Positions 1 through 8,033 of a DNA stretch of 57,120 bases are shown here, in pieces (position 1 is the first letter of the stretch; each line of letters starts with the position of its first letter). The notes under the pieces were generated by a model. The model did no database searches and was not told the origin of the DNA. It was given only the letters and a program-made list of their open reading frames with translations. Source of the stretch: Sphaerochaeta sp. Lineage in GTDB: Bacteria > Spirochaetota > Spirochaetia > Sphaerochaetales > Sphaerochaetaceae. The stretch is from assembly GCA_004294855.1 (NCBI GenBank), contig SHOI01000002.1:9850-66969 (forward strand), written 5' to 3'. Made by a program: the position numbers and the translations under genes.

Positions 1-582
1 TCGCAGGTGTTGTTCACCGAGAGAATCATAGCGATGTGAATCCACAGGGGAATCGTTATCAAAAAGTTCGCCAAGGAAAGCTCAAACCCCTGGACAAAAA
101 GCACAATCAAAAAGAGAACCGTACCTAAAAACCCGCCTGCAAACAATTCACCGAAAGGGGTTCGGGAGATCGGAAACGGACCTCCCGTGTATACGAATCC
201 GACAAACATGCAGATGCCGCCCACCGGAATGAGATACCAACTCGTCATCGAGGCAAGATACAAGCCCAACACGGCGGCGATGAGAAAGAGACTTGCCGAA
301 ATAAGCAAGGCGGAGTTGGGCGAAACCCCATCATGCACAAGAACCTTCCCGCTCTCCTTGGTGTACTCAATGCTGTCCGTACCTCGGCGGAAATCAAAGT
401 AGGTATTGAAACCGGTCGTCCCCATGTCAAAATCCAAGGTAGCGAAGAGCATGATGAAAAAAGATCGGCCAATGAACGGTCCCGGAAAGGTAATATCCAT
501 AGACGCTTGCCATGAAAAACGTGCCCATGCTGATGATCTTCGTTCACATTTCAACGATTCCAAAAAACTGAGTGCTCGTCAT
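1..582 (-). pseudogene. menA: menA-like UbiA prenyltransferase, broken (C-terminus beyond window)
   Basis: Read on the minus strand this gives a MenA-like 1,4-dihydroxy-2-naphthoate prenyltransferase, a membrane enzyme of menaquinone synthesis. From the ATG at 582 the protein begins MTSTQFFGIVEM and then meets an in-frame TGA at 546-544, where MenA relatives usually have a residue in a VEIRTK-like motif. The following TKIISMGTFFMASVYGYYLSG still fits MenA. A second lesion, one extra base in the six-A run at 457-462 (plus strand), shifts the frame. After it the conserved DMGTTGFNTYFDFRRGTD segment, containing the Asp-rich prenyl-diphosphate site, and several membrane segments read cleanly to the window edge. 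Two independent lesions argue for a real pseudogene rather than one sequencing error. A single CGA-to-TGA change would explain the stop. The family call is from recognition of the motif only. Confidence 0.72.
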
Positions 583-676
583 ATGGCAATCATAAATAAT
601 GCGCATAAATATGCCTAGAGGGATGACTTCAACCCTTGACAATCTCCTGCCCATTATCACATTCTACCCCTATGTC

Positions 677-713
677 TTGTAATCCATCGGATAGATTTGG
701 TATAAATATACAT
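677..713 (+). promoter_or_regulatory. promoter and palindromic operator of the TRAP operon
   Basis: A TTGTAA -35 (677-682) and a TATAAA -10 (701-706), 18 nt apart, precede the TRAP operon by about 95 nt. The -10 lies inside the perfect palindrome GTATA-AA-TATAC (700-711). The 16-nt string GTATAAATATACATTT (700-715) recurs exactly upstream of the KDG-type permease (5475-5490). An operator overlapping the -10 suggests repression by a dimeric regulator, whose gene I cannot identify in the window. Confidence 0.55.
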
Positions 714-801
714 TTAAACGTATGTGAGCCATCAGCCGCATGCAACGACACATACAGGAGAAACCGCTATGTTTCCCTGATATACAAGGAGGAACTTCCT
801 T

Positions 802-1791
802 ATGAAAAAATCACTCGTTTTTGCAATCATCCTTGCATTCGCACTGCTTGCAACGCCCGTATTCGCTGCAGGACAGGGGGAAGCGGCCAAAAGCACCGGC
901 TTTGATAAGAGCAAGTATTTTGTCACGGTCGCGACCGGACCGACCAGCGGTCTGTATTACCCGATCGGAGGAGCATTCAGCGCCCTCTATCAAAACCGGC
1001 TCGGGTATAAGTCTTCCGCCCAGGCAACCGGAGCATCCGCGGAAAACCTCACCCTACTGAAAGACGGCCGGGCCGAGGTCGCCATTCTGATGAGTGACGC
1101 TGTCGCCCAGGCGTATGAGGCGTACGGTCCCTATGAAGGCCAAAAACCGTTCAGTGAACTGAGAGCCCTTCTCGGCCTCTATCCGAACTACGTTCAGCTG
1201 GTCACCACCGACAAGACCGGGATCAAATCGTTCTATGATTTGAAAAACAAGCGCGTCGGCGTTGGAGCCCCCAACAGCGGCGTCGAGCTGAACGCCCGGC
1301 TGATGTACGAAGCGCACGGAATGACCTATGCCGACAGCAGGATCGATTATCTCAACTATGGAGAGGCGATCAATCAGCTGAAGAACAACCAGATGGATGC
1401 GGTGTTCGTCACCAGCGGCATACCGAACGCCACGATCATGGAACTCGGGACGGTCTCGAAGATCGTATTGATCCCCATCGACGGTGAAGGATTGGCAAAC
1501 CTGATGGCAAAGTACCCGTTCTTCACTCCCGAGATCATTCCCGCCGATACATATGACATGTATGGTGATGTCGCCACCGTTACCGTTCGGAACATTCTTG
1601 CAACCACCACGGCGATGCCTGAAGAGGCGGCGTATGAGTTGACGAAAGGCGTTTTTGAACACATTGCCGATATCCAGGCCTCCCACGCCACCGCGAAGAA
1701 GCACATCTCCTTTGAAAACAGTCATATCGGTGTCGGCATTCCTTTCCACGAAGGAGCCGAACGCTACTATCGTGAGATGGGCTGGAAATAA
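802..1791 (+). CDS. TAXI-family TRAP transporter substrate-binding protein
   Basis: This 329-residue exported protein is the periplasmic receptor of a TRAP transporter of the TAXI class. It opens with a signal peptide (MKKSLVFAIILAFALLATPVFA) followed by mature sequence starting near AAGQGE. The segment TVATGPTSGLYYPIGGAFS near residues 40-60 is the hallmark TAXI glycine-rich motif, and KRVGVGAPNSGVE around residue 150 is also typical. A strong AAGGAGG ribosome site at about 786-792 supports the start at 802. It is the first gene of a three-gene operon whose stop codon abuts the DUF1850 start. TAXI receptors usually bind organic acids such as glutamate or other carboxylates; the ligand here is unknown. 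A promoter with a palindromic operator lies upstream. Confidence 0.92.
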   Translation: MKKSLVFAIILAFALLATPVFAAGQGEAAKSTGFDKSKYFVTVATGPTSGLYYPIGGAFSALYQNRLGYKSSAQATGASAENLTLLKDGRAEVAILMSDAVAQAYEAYGPYEGQKPFSELRALLGLYPNYVQLVTTDKTGIKSFYDLKNKRVGVGAPNSGVELNARLMYEAHGMTYADSRIDYLNYGEAINQLKNNQMDAVFVTSGIPNATIMELGTVSKIVLIPIDGEGLANLMAKYPFFTPEIIPADTYDMYGDVATVTVRNILATTTAMPEEAAYELTKGVFEHIADIQASHATAKKHISFENSHIGVGIPFHEGAERYYREMGWK

Positions 1792-2298
1792 ATGAAGATA
1801 AGAGTGGCATTGTTGCTGCTCGTTCCGGTGCTGCTTCTTCTTGGAGGAGCAGCATGCCGAATTCGGATGAGCGAGGATCCGGTGATTCGGGTCCGTGATC
1901 AGGAGCACGGCACCGTCCTCGCTTCGATGCCGGTGAAGGCAGGAGACGATCTCGTGTTCGAATGGATTCATTCCTATGAACATATTCCGTGGATTGAAGA
2001 GTATACGATCACCGAAGATCTTGCCTTCCGCCTTGATGCGATCCGGGTCGCCGGCTTTGGAGCGGGAATCCCCAACGACAAAGGGGAGACTACCGTTGAA
2101 AACGGCATGGTGGTCATGCGGAATATCAATGAAACGTTTCCCTCTTTCGCTTGGATCCACTCAGAGACCGCGTTGGTTTCGATAACGGTTGGAGGCAAAA
2201 CCCTGATTGAAGGAGGGGACCTCCCCCACCACAAAGCGGTCACGTTGACATTGGAAGGAATACAGCGCCTATGGACAAAATCTCCCTCAACAATTTGA
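1792..2298 (+). CDS. DUF1850 protein of TAXI-TRAP operon
   Basis: This 168-residue protein matches the DUF1850 family, which is routinely encoded between a TAXI binding protein and the fused TRAP permease. An N-terminal hydrophobic stretch (residues 5-20) ends in GGAAC, which could be a loose spirochaetal lipobox, so the protein may be a lipoprotein or a membrane-anchored periplasmic protein. The family signature FEWIHSYEHIPWIEEY (about residues 44-60) corresponds to the usual WxHSVExxPWxE motif. The ATG follows the previous stop codon without a gap, so translational coupling is likely, and its 3' end overlaps the permease start by 28 nt. The family's molecular role is not established; an accessory role in TAXI-TRAP transport is inferred from context. 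Confidence 0.85.
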   Translation: MKIRVALLLLVPVLLLLGGAACRIRMSEDPVIRVRDQEHGTVLASMPVKAGDDLVFEWIHSYEHIPWIEEYTITEDLAFRLDAIRVAGFGAGIPNDKGETTVENGMVVMRNINETFPSFAWIHSETALVSITVGGKTLIEGGDLPHHKAVTLTLEGIQRLWTKSPSTI

Positions 2299-4220
2299 AT
2301 CAAGAGCAGGAATTGAAACAACAAGAGATTCTCGAGCAGTTTGAGAAGGAATCGACAACGCGCAAATTCGATTCATACGCCCTCGTCAACGGAATCTACT
2401 GGATCTCGATCGCAATCGCTCTCTATCACTTCATTACCGCAGCCGTCGGCTATCCGGCGACCCACCTCCACCGAAGTCTCCACGTCGCAATGATGCTGTT
2501 CATGACGTTTTTTCTTTATCCCATTGGAAAAAAATCCAGTCGAAAAACGATTCCCTGGTATGATATCGCCTTAGCCCTCGCTTCAATCGCGGTGGCGGTG
2601 TATGTATGGGTCGATTACGTCGGGTTCATCAACCGGATGGGCTCTCCGAACCTCATCGATGTGATCTTCGGTACGATGCTCATTATTCTCGTTCTTGAGG
2701 CATCCAGAAGAATCAGCGGGTGGCCGCTGGTGATTCTTTCCCTGATCTTCATCCTGTACGGACTTGTCGGCCGAAGCCTTCCGGGAATCTTCATGCACCG
2801 GGGATACGATTGGAGGGCGATCGTCAACCACGCCTTCATCAACACCGAAGGAATCTACGGAACCAGCGTCGATGTCGCCGCTTCCTATATCTTCCTCTTC
2901 ATCCTCTTCGGTACGATTATGAACAAATGCGGAATGGGGCGGTTCTTCAACGACCTCGCCCTCGCCTTCGCCGGCTCCACCAAAGGTGGCCCCGCCAAGG
3001 TTGCGGTCATCGCCAGCGGTCTGCTCGGTTCGATCAACGGCAGTGCAGTGGCCAACGTGGTAACCACCGGTACTTTCACGATTCCGCTGATGAAGAAGAG
3101 CGGCTACTCCAAAGAGTTCGCCGGAGCGGTCGAATCCTCGGCGAGTGTGGGCGGTCAGCTGTTGCCTCCGATCATGGGCGCCGCCGCCTTCATCATGGCG
3201 GAGATGCTCGGTGTAAAATATGGAACAATCGTCATCAGTGCTGCGATTCCCGCCCTGCTCTACTACCTCGGGATCATGGTTCAAGTCCAGCTTCGGGCAA
3301 ACAGGCGCGATTTAAAAGGACTTCCGAAGGAACAATTACCGAAAGTCCGTGACGTGCTGAAGGATCGGGGACATCTCCTCATTCCGATCGTTGTTCTTTT
3401 GTATCTGTTGCTGTTCAGCGGTCTTACCGTGATTTATTCGGCATTCTGGTCGATCGTGGCGACCATCGTCGTTTCCCAAACCCGCAAATCAACGCGAATG
3501 ACGATCAGGCAAATACTTGATGCATTTGCCGAGGGGACGACCGCCACGGTCTCCGTTGCTATCGCCTGTGCGGTCGTGGGCATCATCATTGCGATCGTGA
3601 GTCTTACGGGCTTTGGTTTGAACATGGCCAACGCGATCATCCAGCTCGGTCGGGCGAACCTGATGCTTACCTTGGTTCTCACGATGGTGACTTGCATGGT
3701 TCTGGGTATGGGCCTGCCTTCCATTCCCGCCTATCTCATCACCGCGAGCATGGCTGCTCCCGCGTTGATCAAGCTCGGCATTCCGGCTCTTGCAGCCCAC
3801 CTGTTCGTCTTCTACTTCGCGATGTTCGCCAACATCACTCCTCCGGTGGCTCTTGCATCCTTCGCTGCAGCGGGAATAAGCGGGGGCGACCCGATGAAGA
3901 CCGGTCTGCAGTCGGTCCGTCTTTCCTTGGCGGGATTCATCGTTCCCTACATCTTCGTGTACAATACCGCTCTCCTCTTGTTGGACACCACGCCTCTTGT
4001 CGCTCTGAGAGTCACAATCACCGCTATCATAGGGGTATCGATGATCGGCATGGCTACGGAGGGATTCGCCCTCACGGGCATGAAATGGATTGAACGCATC
4101 CTTGTCTTTGTCGGAGCGCTGCTCCTCATCACGGCGGATCCGATCCAGGACGCAGTTGGGTTTGTCATCCTGATTGTCATTCTCTTTTTTCAATTCAGGA
4201 AAAAACGAAGAACTGCCTGA
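2271..4220 (+). CDS. TRAP transporter fused permease (4TM/12TM)
   Basis: This 649-residue inner-membrane protein fuses the small (DctQ-like) and large (DctM-like) TRAP permease subunits, as is normal in TAXI systems. A charged cytoplasmic N-terminus of about 50 residues precedes some 16-18 hydrophobic segments. The GSINGSAVANVVTTGTFTIPLMKKSGYS block (around residues 255-280) and the GMGLPSIPAYLITASMAAPAL block (around 480-500) are the conserved DctM substrate and sodium-site regions. It should use a sodium gradient to import the acid delivered by the receptor encoded at 802. The start overlaps the DUF1850 gene by 28 nt; a slightly later start is possible, since the first ~30 residues are not conserved in appearance. 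A strong hairpin terminator follows at 4228. Confidence 0.93.
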   Translation: MDKISLNNLNQEQELKQQEILEQFEKESTTRKFDSYALVNGIYWISIAIALYHFITAAVGYPATHLHRSLHVAMMLFMTFFLYPIGKKSSRKTIPWYDIALALASIAVAVYVWVDYVGFINRMGSPNLIDVIFGTMLIILVLEASRRISGWPLVILSLIFILYGLVGRSLPGIFMHRGYDWRAIVNHAFINTEGIYGTSVDVAASYIFLFILFGTIMNKCGMGRFFNDLALAFAGSTKGGPAKVAVIASGLLGSINGSAVANVVTTGTFTIPLMKKSGYSKEFAGAVESSASVGGQLLPPIMGAAAFIMAEMLGVKYGTIVISAAIPALLYYLGIMVQVQLRANRRDLKGLPKEQLPKVRDVLKDRGHLLIPIVVLLYLLLFSGLTVIYSAFWSIVATIVVSQTRKSTRMTIRQILDAFAEGTTATVSVAIACAVVGIIIAIVSLTGFGLNMANAIIQLGRANLMLTLVLTMVTCMVLGMGLPSIPAYLITASMAAPALIKLGIPALAAHLFVFYFAMFANITPPVALASFAAAGISGGDPMKTGLQSVRLSLAGFIVPYIFVYNTALLLLDTTPLVALRVTITAIIGVSMIGMATEGFALTGMKWIERILVFVGALLLITADPIQDAVGFVILIVILFFQFRKKRRTA

Positions 4221-4227
4221 ATATACG

Positions 4228-4253
4228 AAACCCCCTCGCTTTTGAGGGGGTTT
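4228..4253 (+). terminator. rho-independent terminator of TRAP operon
   Basis: AAACCCCCTC pairs perfectly with GAGGGGGTTT around a GCTTTT loop, eight nt after the permease stop codon. The flanking A and T runs make it usable from both strands, so it may also serve the convergent minus-strand gene at 4270. Confidence 0.85.
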
Positions 4254-4269
4254 ACTTGGCTGATCCATG

Positions 4270-4794
4270 TTATTTGGAAAGTGTCCAAATCGCCGAGTGT
4301 CCTTTTCCATCTCCGCGGCACGGTGGGAATCTTTTTCCTACAACCATTTCAACGGTTCGATCGGGGTGTTCGGAACAATGGTACGTCCCATCCTCCACGC
4401 AGTAGCGTCCGGTTCGGGTTGTGATACCGTCATCCGGCGCAGCCGCTTTTTTAGCTTTTGGTTTTTTAGCTGCTTCGGTTTTCTTAGCCTCTTCAGCTTT
4501 CTTTGCTTCTTCCGCCTTTTTAGCTTCTTCAGCTTTTCGTTTGGTTTCTTCCGGCTTCTGTTTTTCGACTGATGCTTTTGCTGCTTGTCTTGCATCATCT
4601 TTTTTGGATGTAACGTCGTCTTTTTTTAACCATTCAACAATTGCCAAAACAGCAAATGCGATGATTGTAAGGATAATCAAGATTACTTTAGCCGTTACAT
4701 TGGGGATAAAAAGTGCAAAGAGAATGATGAGGATTGCAGCACCAAGGACATAAAGTCGAGCTCGTTTGTGAAAGTGCTCTAACTGTGTTCGCAT
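4270..4794 (-). CDS. two-TM protein with Lys/Glu/Ala-rich linker and Cys/His tail
   Basis: I do not recognise a named family for this 174-residue protein. The start at 4794 is chosen because AGGAG lies seven nt upstream; a longer reading frame to 4863 has no such site. After a short basic N-terminus there are two closely spaced membrane segments (about residues 12-55). A low-complexity linker follows with repeated AEEAKK units (about residues 85-125, encoded by imperfect 15-nt repeats). The C-terminal ~45 residues contain RYCVEDGTYHCSEHPDRT and KRFPPCRGDGKGHSAIW. This resembles the GxYxC...G..FPPC knuckle of small zinc-binding tails, but the usual second CxxC is absent. The tail probably faces the cytoplasm on a flexible stalk. 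Function unknown. Confidence 0.6.
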   Translation of the reverse strand: MRTQLEHFHKRARLYVLGAAILIILFALFIPNVTAKVILIILTIIAFAVLAIVEWLKKDDVTSKKDDARQAAKASVEKQKPEETKRKAEEAKKAEEAKKAEEAKKTEAAKKPKAKKAAAPDDGITTRTGRYCVEDGTYHCSEHPDRTVEMVVGKRFPPCRGDGKGHSAIWTLSK

Positions 4795-4954
4795 TTTTAT
4801 TCTCCTATTTCTTGCTTTGTGCCCTAATCGATATAGTACACTCCTTAAACATAACCAATTCACACCGGAATCTCAAGGCAACTACTCCAAATTGAGTCTC
4901 TTTTGAAAAAAGCGGAGAATGATATGTCGTGCAGGAGTTGAAGGTTCCTGGATG

Positions 4955-5377
4955 TCATTCCGAAATAGACAAGGAAAGCAGGAATGGATCGCCTTCATCA
5001 TTTTCTACCCAGACGAGAAGACCGATAAGCGGCTTTGGGGAAAACATTCTAAAGGGGATTTCTACAAGTGCGCCAATTTTTACCGGCTTACCGATTTGCA
5101 GCTCCTCAGAAGGAAGATAGCTGGAGAGAAGATGGTCGTAGGTATGAACAAACCCCTGTCTCATTCCCTCGGGGATATAGGTTTCAACCCAGGCCGGAGT
5201 ATAGGGTTCTTTCAACGCTTCGAGGCTCTGCTCCTCGATACTGTTTTCTGCGGGCTCGATGATTTGACCGATGTAAAAATCCACCGGAAGCTTATAGGAA
5301 AACGCCTCTTCCAATGAAGCGGCTCCTATGCCCGGTGCGGACACTGCCAGTATGAGAAACAAAAGCACCCGTTTCAT
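4955..5377 (-). CDS. small secreted protein of unknown function
   Basis: This 140-residue protein begins MKRVLLFLILAVSAPGIGA, a clear signal peptide, and a GGAGGG site five nt upstream supports the start at 5377 over the longer frame beginning at 5488. The mature part contains YKLPVDFYIGQIIEPAENS and PFRMFSPKPLIGLLVWVEN with no cysteine and no recognisable domain. It is transcribed away from the KDG-type permease; the 134-nt divergent region carries the palindromes listed for that promoter, so shared control is possible. Likely periplasmic. I cannot assign a function. Confidence 0.6.
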   Translation of the reverse strand: MKRVLLFLILAVSAPGIGAASLEEAFSYKLPVDFYIGQIIEPAENSIEEQSLEALKEPYTPAWVETYIPEGMRQGFVHTYDHLLSSYLPSEELQIGKPVKIGALVEIPFRMFSPKPLIGLLVWVENDEGDPFLLSLSISE

Positions 5378-5451
5378 CCACCCTCCATCAAGTAAACAAT
5401 CATCTTTTGTGTTGGTTACATTCCTCGGGTTTCCTATCTCAATATTTCTGG

Positions 5452-5490
5452 ACATTCTCAAGGAATGTGATAATGTATAAATATACATTT
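5452..5490 (+). promoter_or_regulatory. promoter and two inverted repeats upstream of KDG-type permease
   Basis: An extended -10 (TGT-GATAAT, 5466-5474) is followed directly by a perfect 16-bp palindrome, ATGTATA-AA-TATACAT (5473-5488), sharing GTATAAATATACATTT with the TRAP operon promoter. Just upstream lies a second inverted repeat, ACATTC-TCAAG-GAATGT (5452-5468). A strong ribosome site AAGGAGG (5498-5504) follows. The layout suggests repression at the transcription start, perhaps with a second regulator upstream. Confidence 0.55.
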
Positions 5491-5511
5491 TTCCTTCAAG
5501 GAGGTGGACCT

Positions 5512-6540
5512 ATGAAAATGGGAAAGGTTCCAATTCTCGACACGATCAACAAAATCCCGGGTGGATTGATGGTTGTCCCGCTGGTATTAGGCGTTCTCAC
5601 AAACACATTCTTTCCCGAAGTCTTGAACATTGGTAGTTTCACGACTGCCTTCTTCAAGAACGGCGCGTTGACGTTGATCGCATTGCTCTTCCTCTGCAGC
5701 GGAGCCCAGATCAACCTGAAAACCGCCGGTGTTGCGGTATACAAGGGTGTCGTCCTCAACACAAGCAAGGTGCTCTTCGGTGTTTTTCTTGGTGTCATTT
5801 TCGCAAAGGTCGCCGGTCCTCAGGCTGCCTTCCTCGGTGTCACTCCTCTGGCGATGATCAGCGCGATGTCCAACTCAAACGGAGGACTCTACACCGCTCT
5901 TGCCTCGAAGTACGGAGATGAATCCGACGTTGGTGCGATTGCAATCATCTCTTCCAATGACGGACCGTTCTTCGAGATGATGTTCATGGGAATCGCCGGT
6001 GTCGCAAATATTCCGATCGTCGCCCTGATCGCCGTCATCGTTCCGATCATCGTCGGCATGATTCTGGGCAATCTGGACGAAAAGTTCCGCGAATTCCTGA
6101 AACCCGGTATGTTCATCGCGATCTTCACCTTCTCCTTCCCCCTTGGTGCCGGATTGAGTCTGCAGACCCTCGGACAGGCGGGATTGCCGGGTATTCTCCT
6201 GGGTCTTTTAACCCTGTTGATTACCGGAGTGCCCTCCTACTTTGTCTATCGGCTCCTGATCCCCAAGAGGATGCGAGTAACCAGCGCTGTCGGAGCCGGT
6301 GTCGGAACCACGGCGGGAAACGCTCTGGCGACCCCCGCGGCGATCGCCCTTGTCGACCCCGCATGGGCTCCCTATGTCGATAAAGCGACGATTCAGGTGG
6401 CCGCTTCGATCGTTGTAACGGCGATTCTGGTTCCCTTCCTCGTCGACTTCTTCTACAAGTATGAGCTCAAGCGAGGTCTTGTGACCCGTCCCATCGCCGA
6501 TGTCGGTGGAAAGATCGAAGACCTCGGTGAGCAACTCTAG
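5512..6540 (+). CDS. kdgT: 2-keto-3-deoxygluconate permease family transporter
   Basis: This 342-residue inner-membrane protein matches the KdgT family of 2-keto-3-deoxygluconate:cation symporters. Around ten hydrophobic segments are visible. Family-like blocks are the opening VPILDTINKIPGGLMVVPL, the AMSNSNGGLYTALASKYG block near residue 120, and GVGTTAGNALATPAAIALVDP near residue 265. The start at 5512 is chosen over an upstream ATG at 5407 because AAGGAGG lies seven nt before it. A hairpin terminator separates it from the LarA-like gene 77 nt downstream on the same strand. Beside a LarA-type racemase and the PdxA2/DUF1537 pair, it could import a sugar acid other than 2-keto-3-deoxygluconate; the substrate is inference. 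The symbol marks the family, not a proven substrate. Confidence 0.85.
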   Translation: MKMGKVPILDTINKIPGGLMVVPLVLGVLTNTFFPEVLNIGSFTTAFFKNGALTLIALLFLCSGAQINLKTAGVAVYKGVVLNTSKVLFGVFLGVIFAKVAGPQAAFLGVTPLAMISAMSNSNGGLYTALASKYGDESDVGAIAIISSNDGPFFEMMFMGIAGVANIPIVALIAVIVPIIVGMILGNLDEKFREFLKPGMFIAIFTFSFPLGAGLSLQTLGQAGLPGILLGLLTLLITGVPSYFVYRLLIPKRMRVTSAVGAGVGTTAGNALATPAAIALVDPAWAPYVDKATIQVAASIVVTAILVPFLVDFFYKYELKRGLVTRPIADVGGKIEDLGEQL

Positions 6541-6570
6541 GATGTTCACTGAACCATGAGTATACTTTGG

Positions 6571-6597
6571 GAAGGCGGGCATAAGCTCGCCTTCTTT
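6571..6597 (+). terminator. hairpin terminator between permease and LarA-like gene
   Basis: GAAGGCGGGC pairs with GCTCGCCTTC (one G-U) around ATAA and is followed by TTT. Because it lies between two same-strand genes with no obvious promoter after it, it may be leaky or act as an attenuator setting the ratio of permease to racemase. Confidence 0.7.
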
Positions 6598-6617
6598 ACC
6601 TTGTCAAGGAGATGCCT

Positions 6618-7967
6618 ATGAAGGTGATTAACCCGATCGATCCCATGAAGAAGGAATTAATTCTTCCTGATACAACGGCTGTGTATGCCATGAAAGCCCC
6701 GCCGGCGCTGGTAAACGCTGACAAGGCGATCATGGATGCGCTCAACAATCCGATTGAAAGCGAAAGTCTGGCTGCAATAGCCAAAGCCAAACTTGCTGTC
6801 AACAAGGATGCGACCGCCGTCATCGTCATCAGTGACAACACCCGTCCGGTTCCCTATAAAGGTGAAGGAAATATTTTGACACCGATTATTCAAGTGCTCT
6901 TTGATGCCGGATTCAAGGCGGACAGGGTCACAGCCCTCGTATCGACGGGAACCCACCGACCGATGACCGATGAAGAGCTGGAGGCGGTTATCGACCCATG
7001 GGTCTATGAACAAGGGGTCCGAGTGGTCAACCATGACTGTTTGGACGATGATGGATTGACCTACCTTGGAAAGACCGAGCGCGGAAGTGAAGTGTGGATC
7101 AGCTCCCTGTATCTTCAAAGCGACTTGAAGATCCTCACCGGCCTGGTGGAAAGCCACTTCATGGCGGGAGTGAGCGGAGGACGAAAATCCATTTGTCCGG
7201 GTTTGATCAGTGAAATGGGTACGTTCCTGTTCCATGGAGCCCCGATGATGGGTCATCCCGATTCCCGTGATCTCCTTCTGGAAGGAAACCCGGTCCACGA
7301 AGAATCCCTTGCCTTTGCAAAAATGGCGGGATCGGATTTCATCGTGAATGTTACGTTGGATCATGCGTTCAAGATCACGGGAATCTATGCCGGAGACATG
7401 GAAGCCGCTCACCTGGCCGCTTTTGAAATGATTCGCGGGTATGCAAAAATTCCCATCGAATCTGAAGCCGATATCGTCGTAACCCATGCGGGGTTCGTCG
7501 GCATCAACCATTATCAGAGCGCCAAAGCTGCGTTCGCCGCGATTGGGGCAATGAAGGAAAACGGATATCTCATCAGTATCGCCAATTATACCGACAAGAA
7601 AGATATTGTCGGATCGGTAAACTACAAAACGGTCCTGGCGATCCTGGCGAACCATGGGTCGAAGGCGCTGGTGAAGCTTCTTCACTCCCCGGATTGGCCT
7701 TTCACCCCCGACCAGTGGCAGGTGCAGAAGTGGGCTGCCGCCTTTGACAAGATTCCACTGGACCACTACTACCACTATGCTCCTCAAATTGAGGCGGGCA
7801 GGGAAGCGGGTCTTCCGGGCATCAATGCCGCCAAACTTACCGACAAGCGGGATTACACCAGTGTCGTCAAAGCGGCAATCGAGGATATCTACAGGCGCGA
7901 AGGAACCCGCGATCTGACGATTCTTTATCTCAGCGATGGTCCATACGCCATACCGTATGTGAAGTGA
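6618..7967 (+). CDS. larA: LarA-type nickel-pincer hydroxyacid racemase/epimerase
   Basis: This 449-residue cytoplasmic protein belongs to the LarA (DUF2088) superfamily, which uses a covalently bound nickel-pincer nucleotide for hydride-transfer racemisation or epimerisation at the alpha carbon of hydroxyacids. Expected active-site blocks are present: SDNTRPVP (substrate Arg), STGTHRPMTDEE (His), VESHFMAGVSGGRKSICPG (His and the cofactor-bearing Lys) and FHGAPMMGHPDSR (His/Arg). AAGGAG is immediately before ATG 6612 but six nt before ATG 6618, so 6618 is preferred. The cofactor genes larB, larC and larE are not in this window. Context (KdgT-type permease upstream, PdxA2/DUF1537 convergent) suggests a sugar acid such as a tetronate rather than lactate, but LarA homologues vary widely in substrate. 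The symbol denotes the family. Confidence 0.87.
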   Translation: MKVINPIDPMKKELILPDTTAVYAMKAPPALVNADKAIMDALNNPIESESLAAIAKAKLAVNKDATAVIVISDNTRPVPYKGEGNILTPIIQVLFDAGFKADRVTALVSTGTHRPMTDEELEAVIDPWVYEQGVRVVNHDCLDDDGLTYLGKTERGSEVWISSLYLQSDLKILTGLVESHFMAGVSGGRKSICPGLISEMGTFLFHGAPMMGHPDSRDLLLEGNPVHEESLAFAKMAGSDFIVNVTLDHAFKITGIYAGDMEAAHLAAFEMIRGYAKIPIESEADIVVTHAGFVGINHYQSAKAAFAAIGAMKENGYLISIANYTDKKDIVGSVNYKTVLAILANHGSKALVKLLHSPDWPFTPDQWQVQKWAAAFDKIPLDHYYHYAPQIEAGREAGLPGINAAKLTDKRDYTSVVKAAIEDIYRREGTRDLTILYLSDGPYAIPYVK

Positions 7968-7980
7968 TCGTTTATAACCG

Positions 7981-8002
7981 CAGGGGGCCGAACGGCCCCC
8001 TG
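7981..8002. terminator. strong hairpin between convergent LarA-like and PdxA2 genes
   Basis: CAGGGGGCCG pairs perfectly with CGGCCCCCTG around AA. No T run follows immediately, but a pyrimidine-rich stretch (TCTCTTTTTCTTC) starts about 15 nt later. It sits between converging genes and may serve both. Confidence 0.7.
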
Positions 8003-8033
8003 ATCTCTGTTATCTCTTTTTCTTCTTTTTCCT

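Noticed and set aside
4919-5317. Plus-strand frame of 132 codons opposite the small secreted protein
   Set aside because: No ribosome site, no recognisable protein pattern, and the opposite frame has a signal peptide and a good ribosome site.
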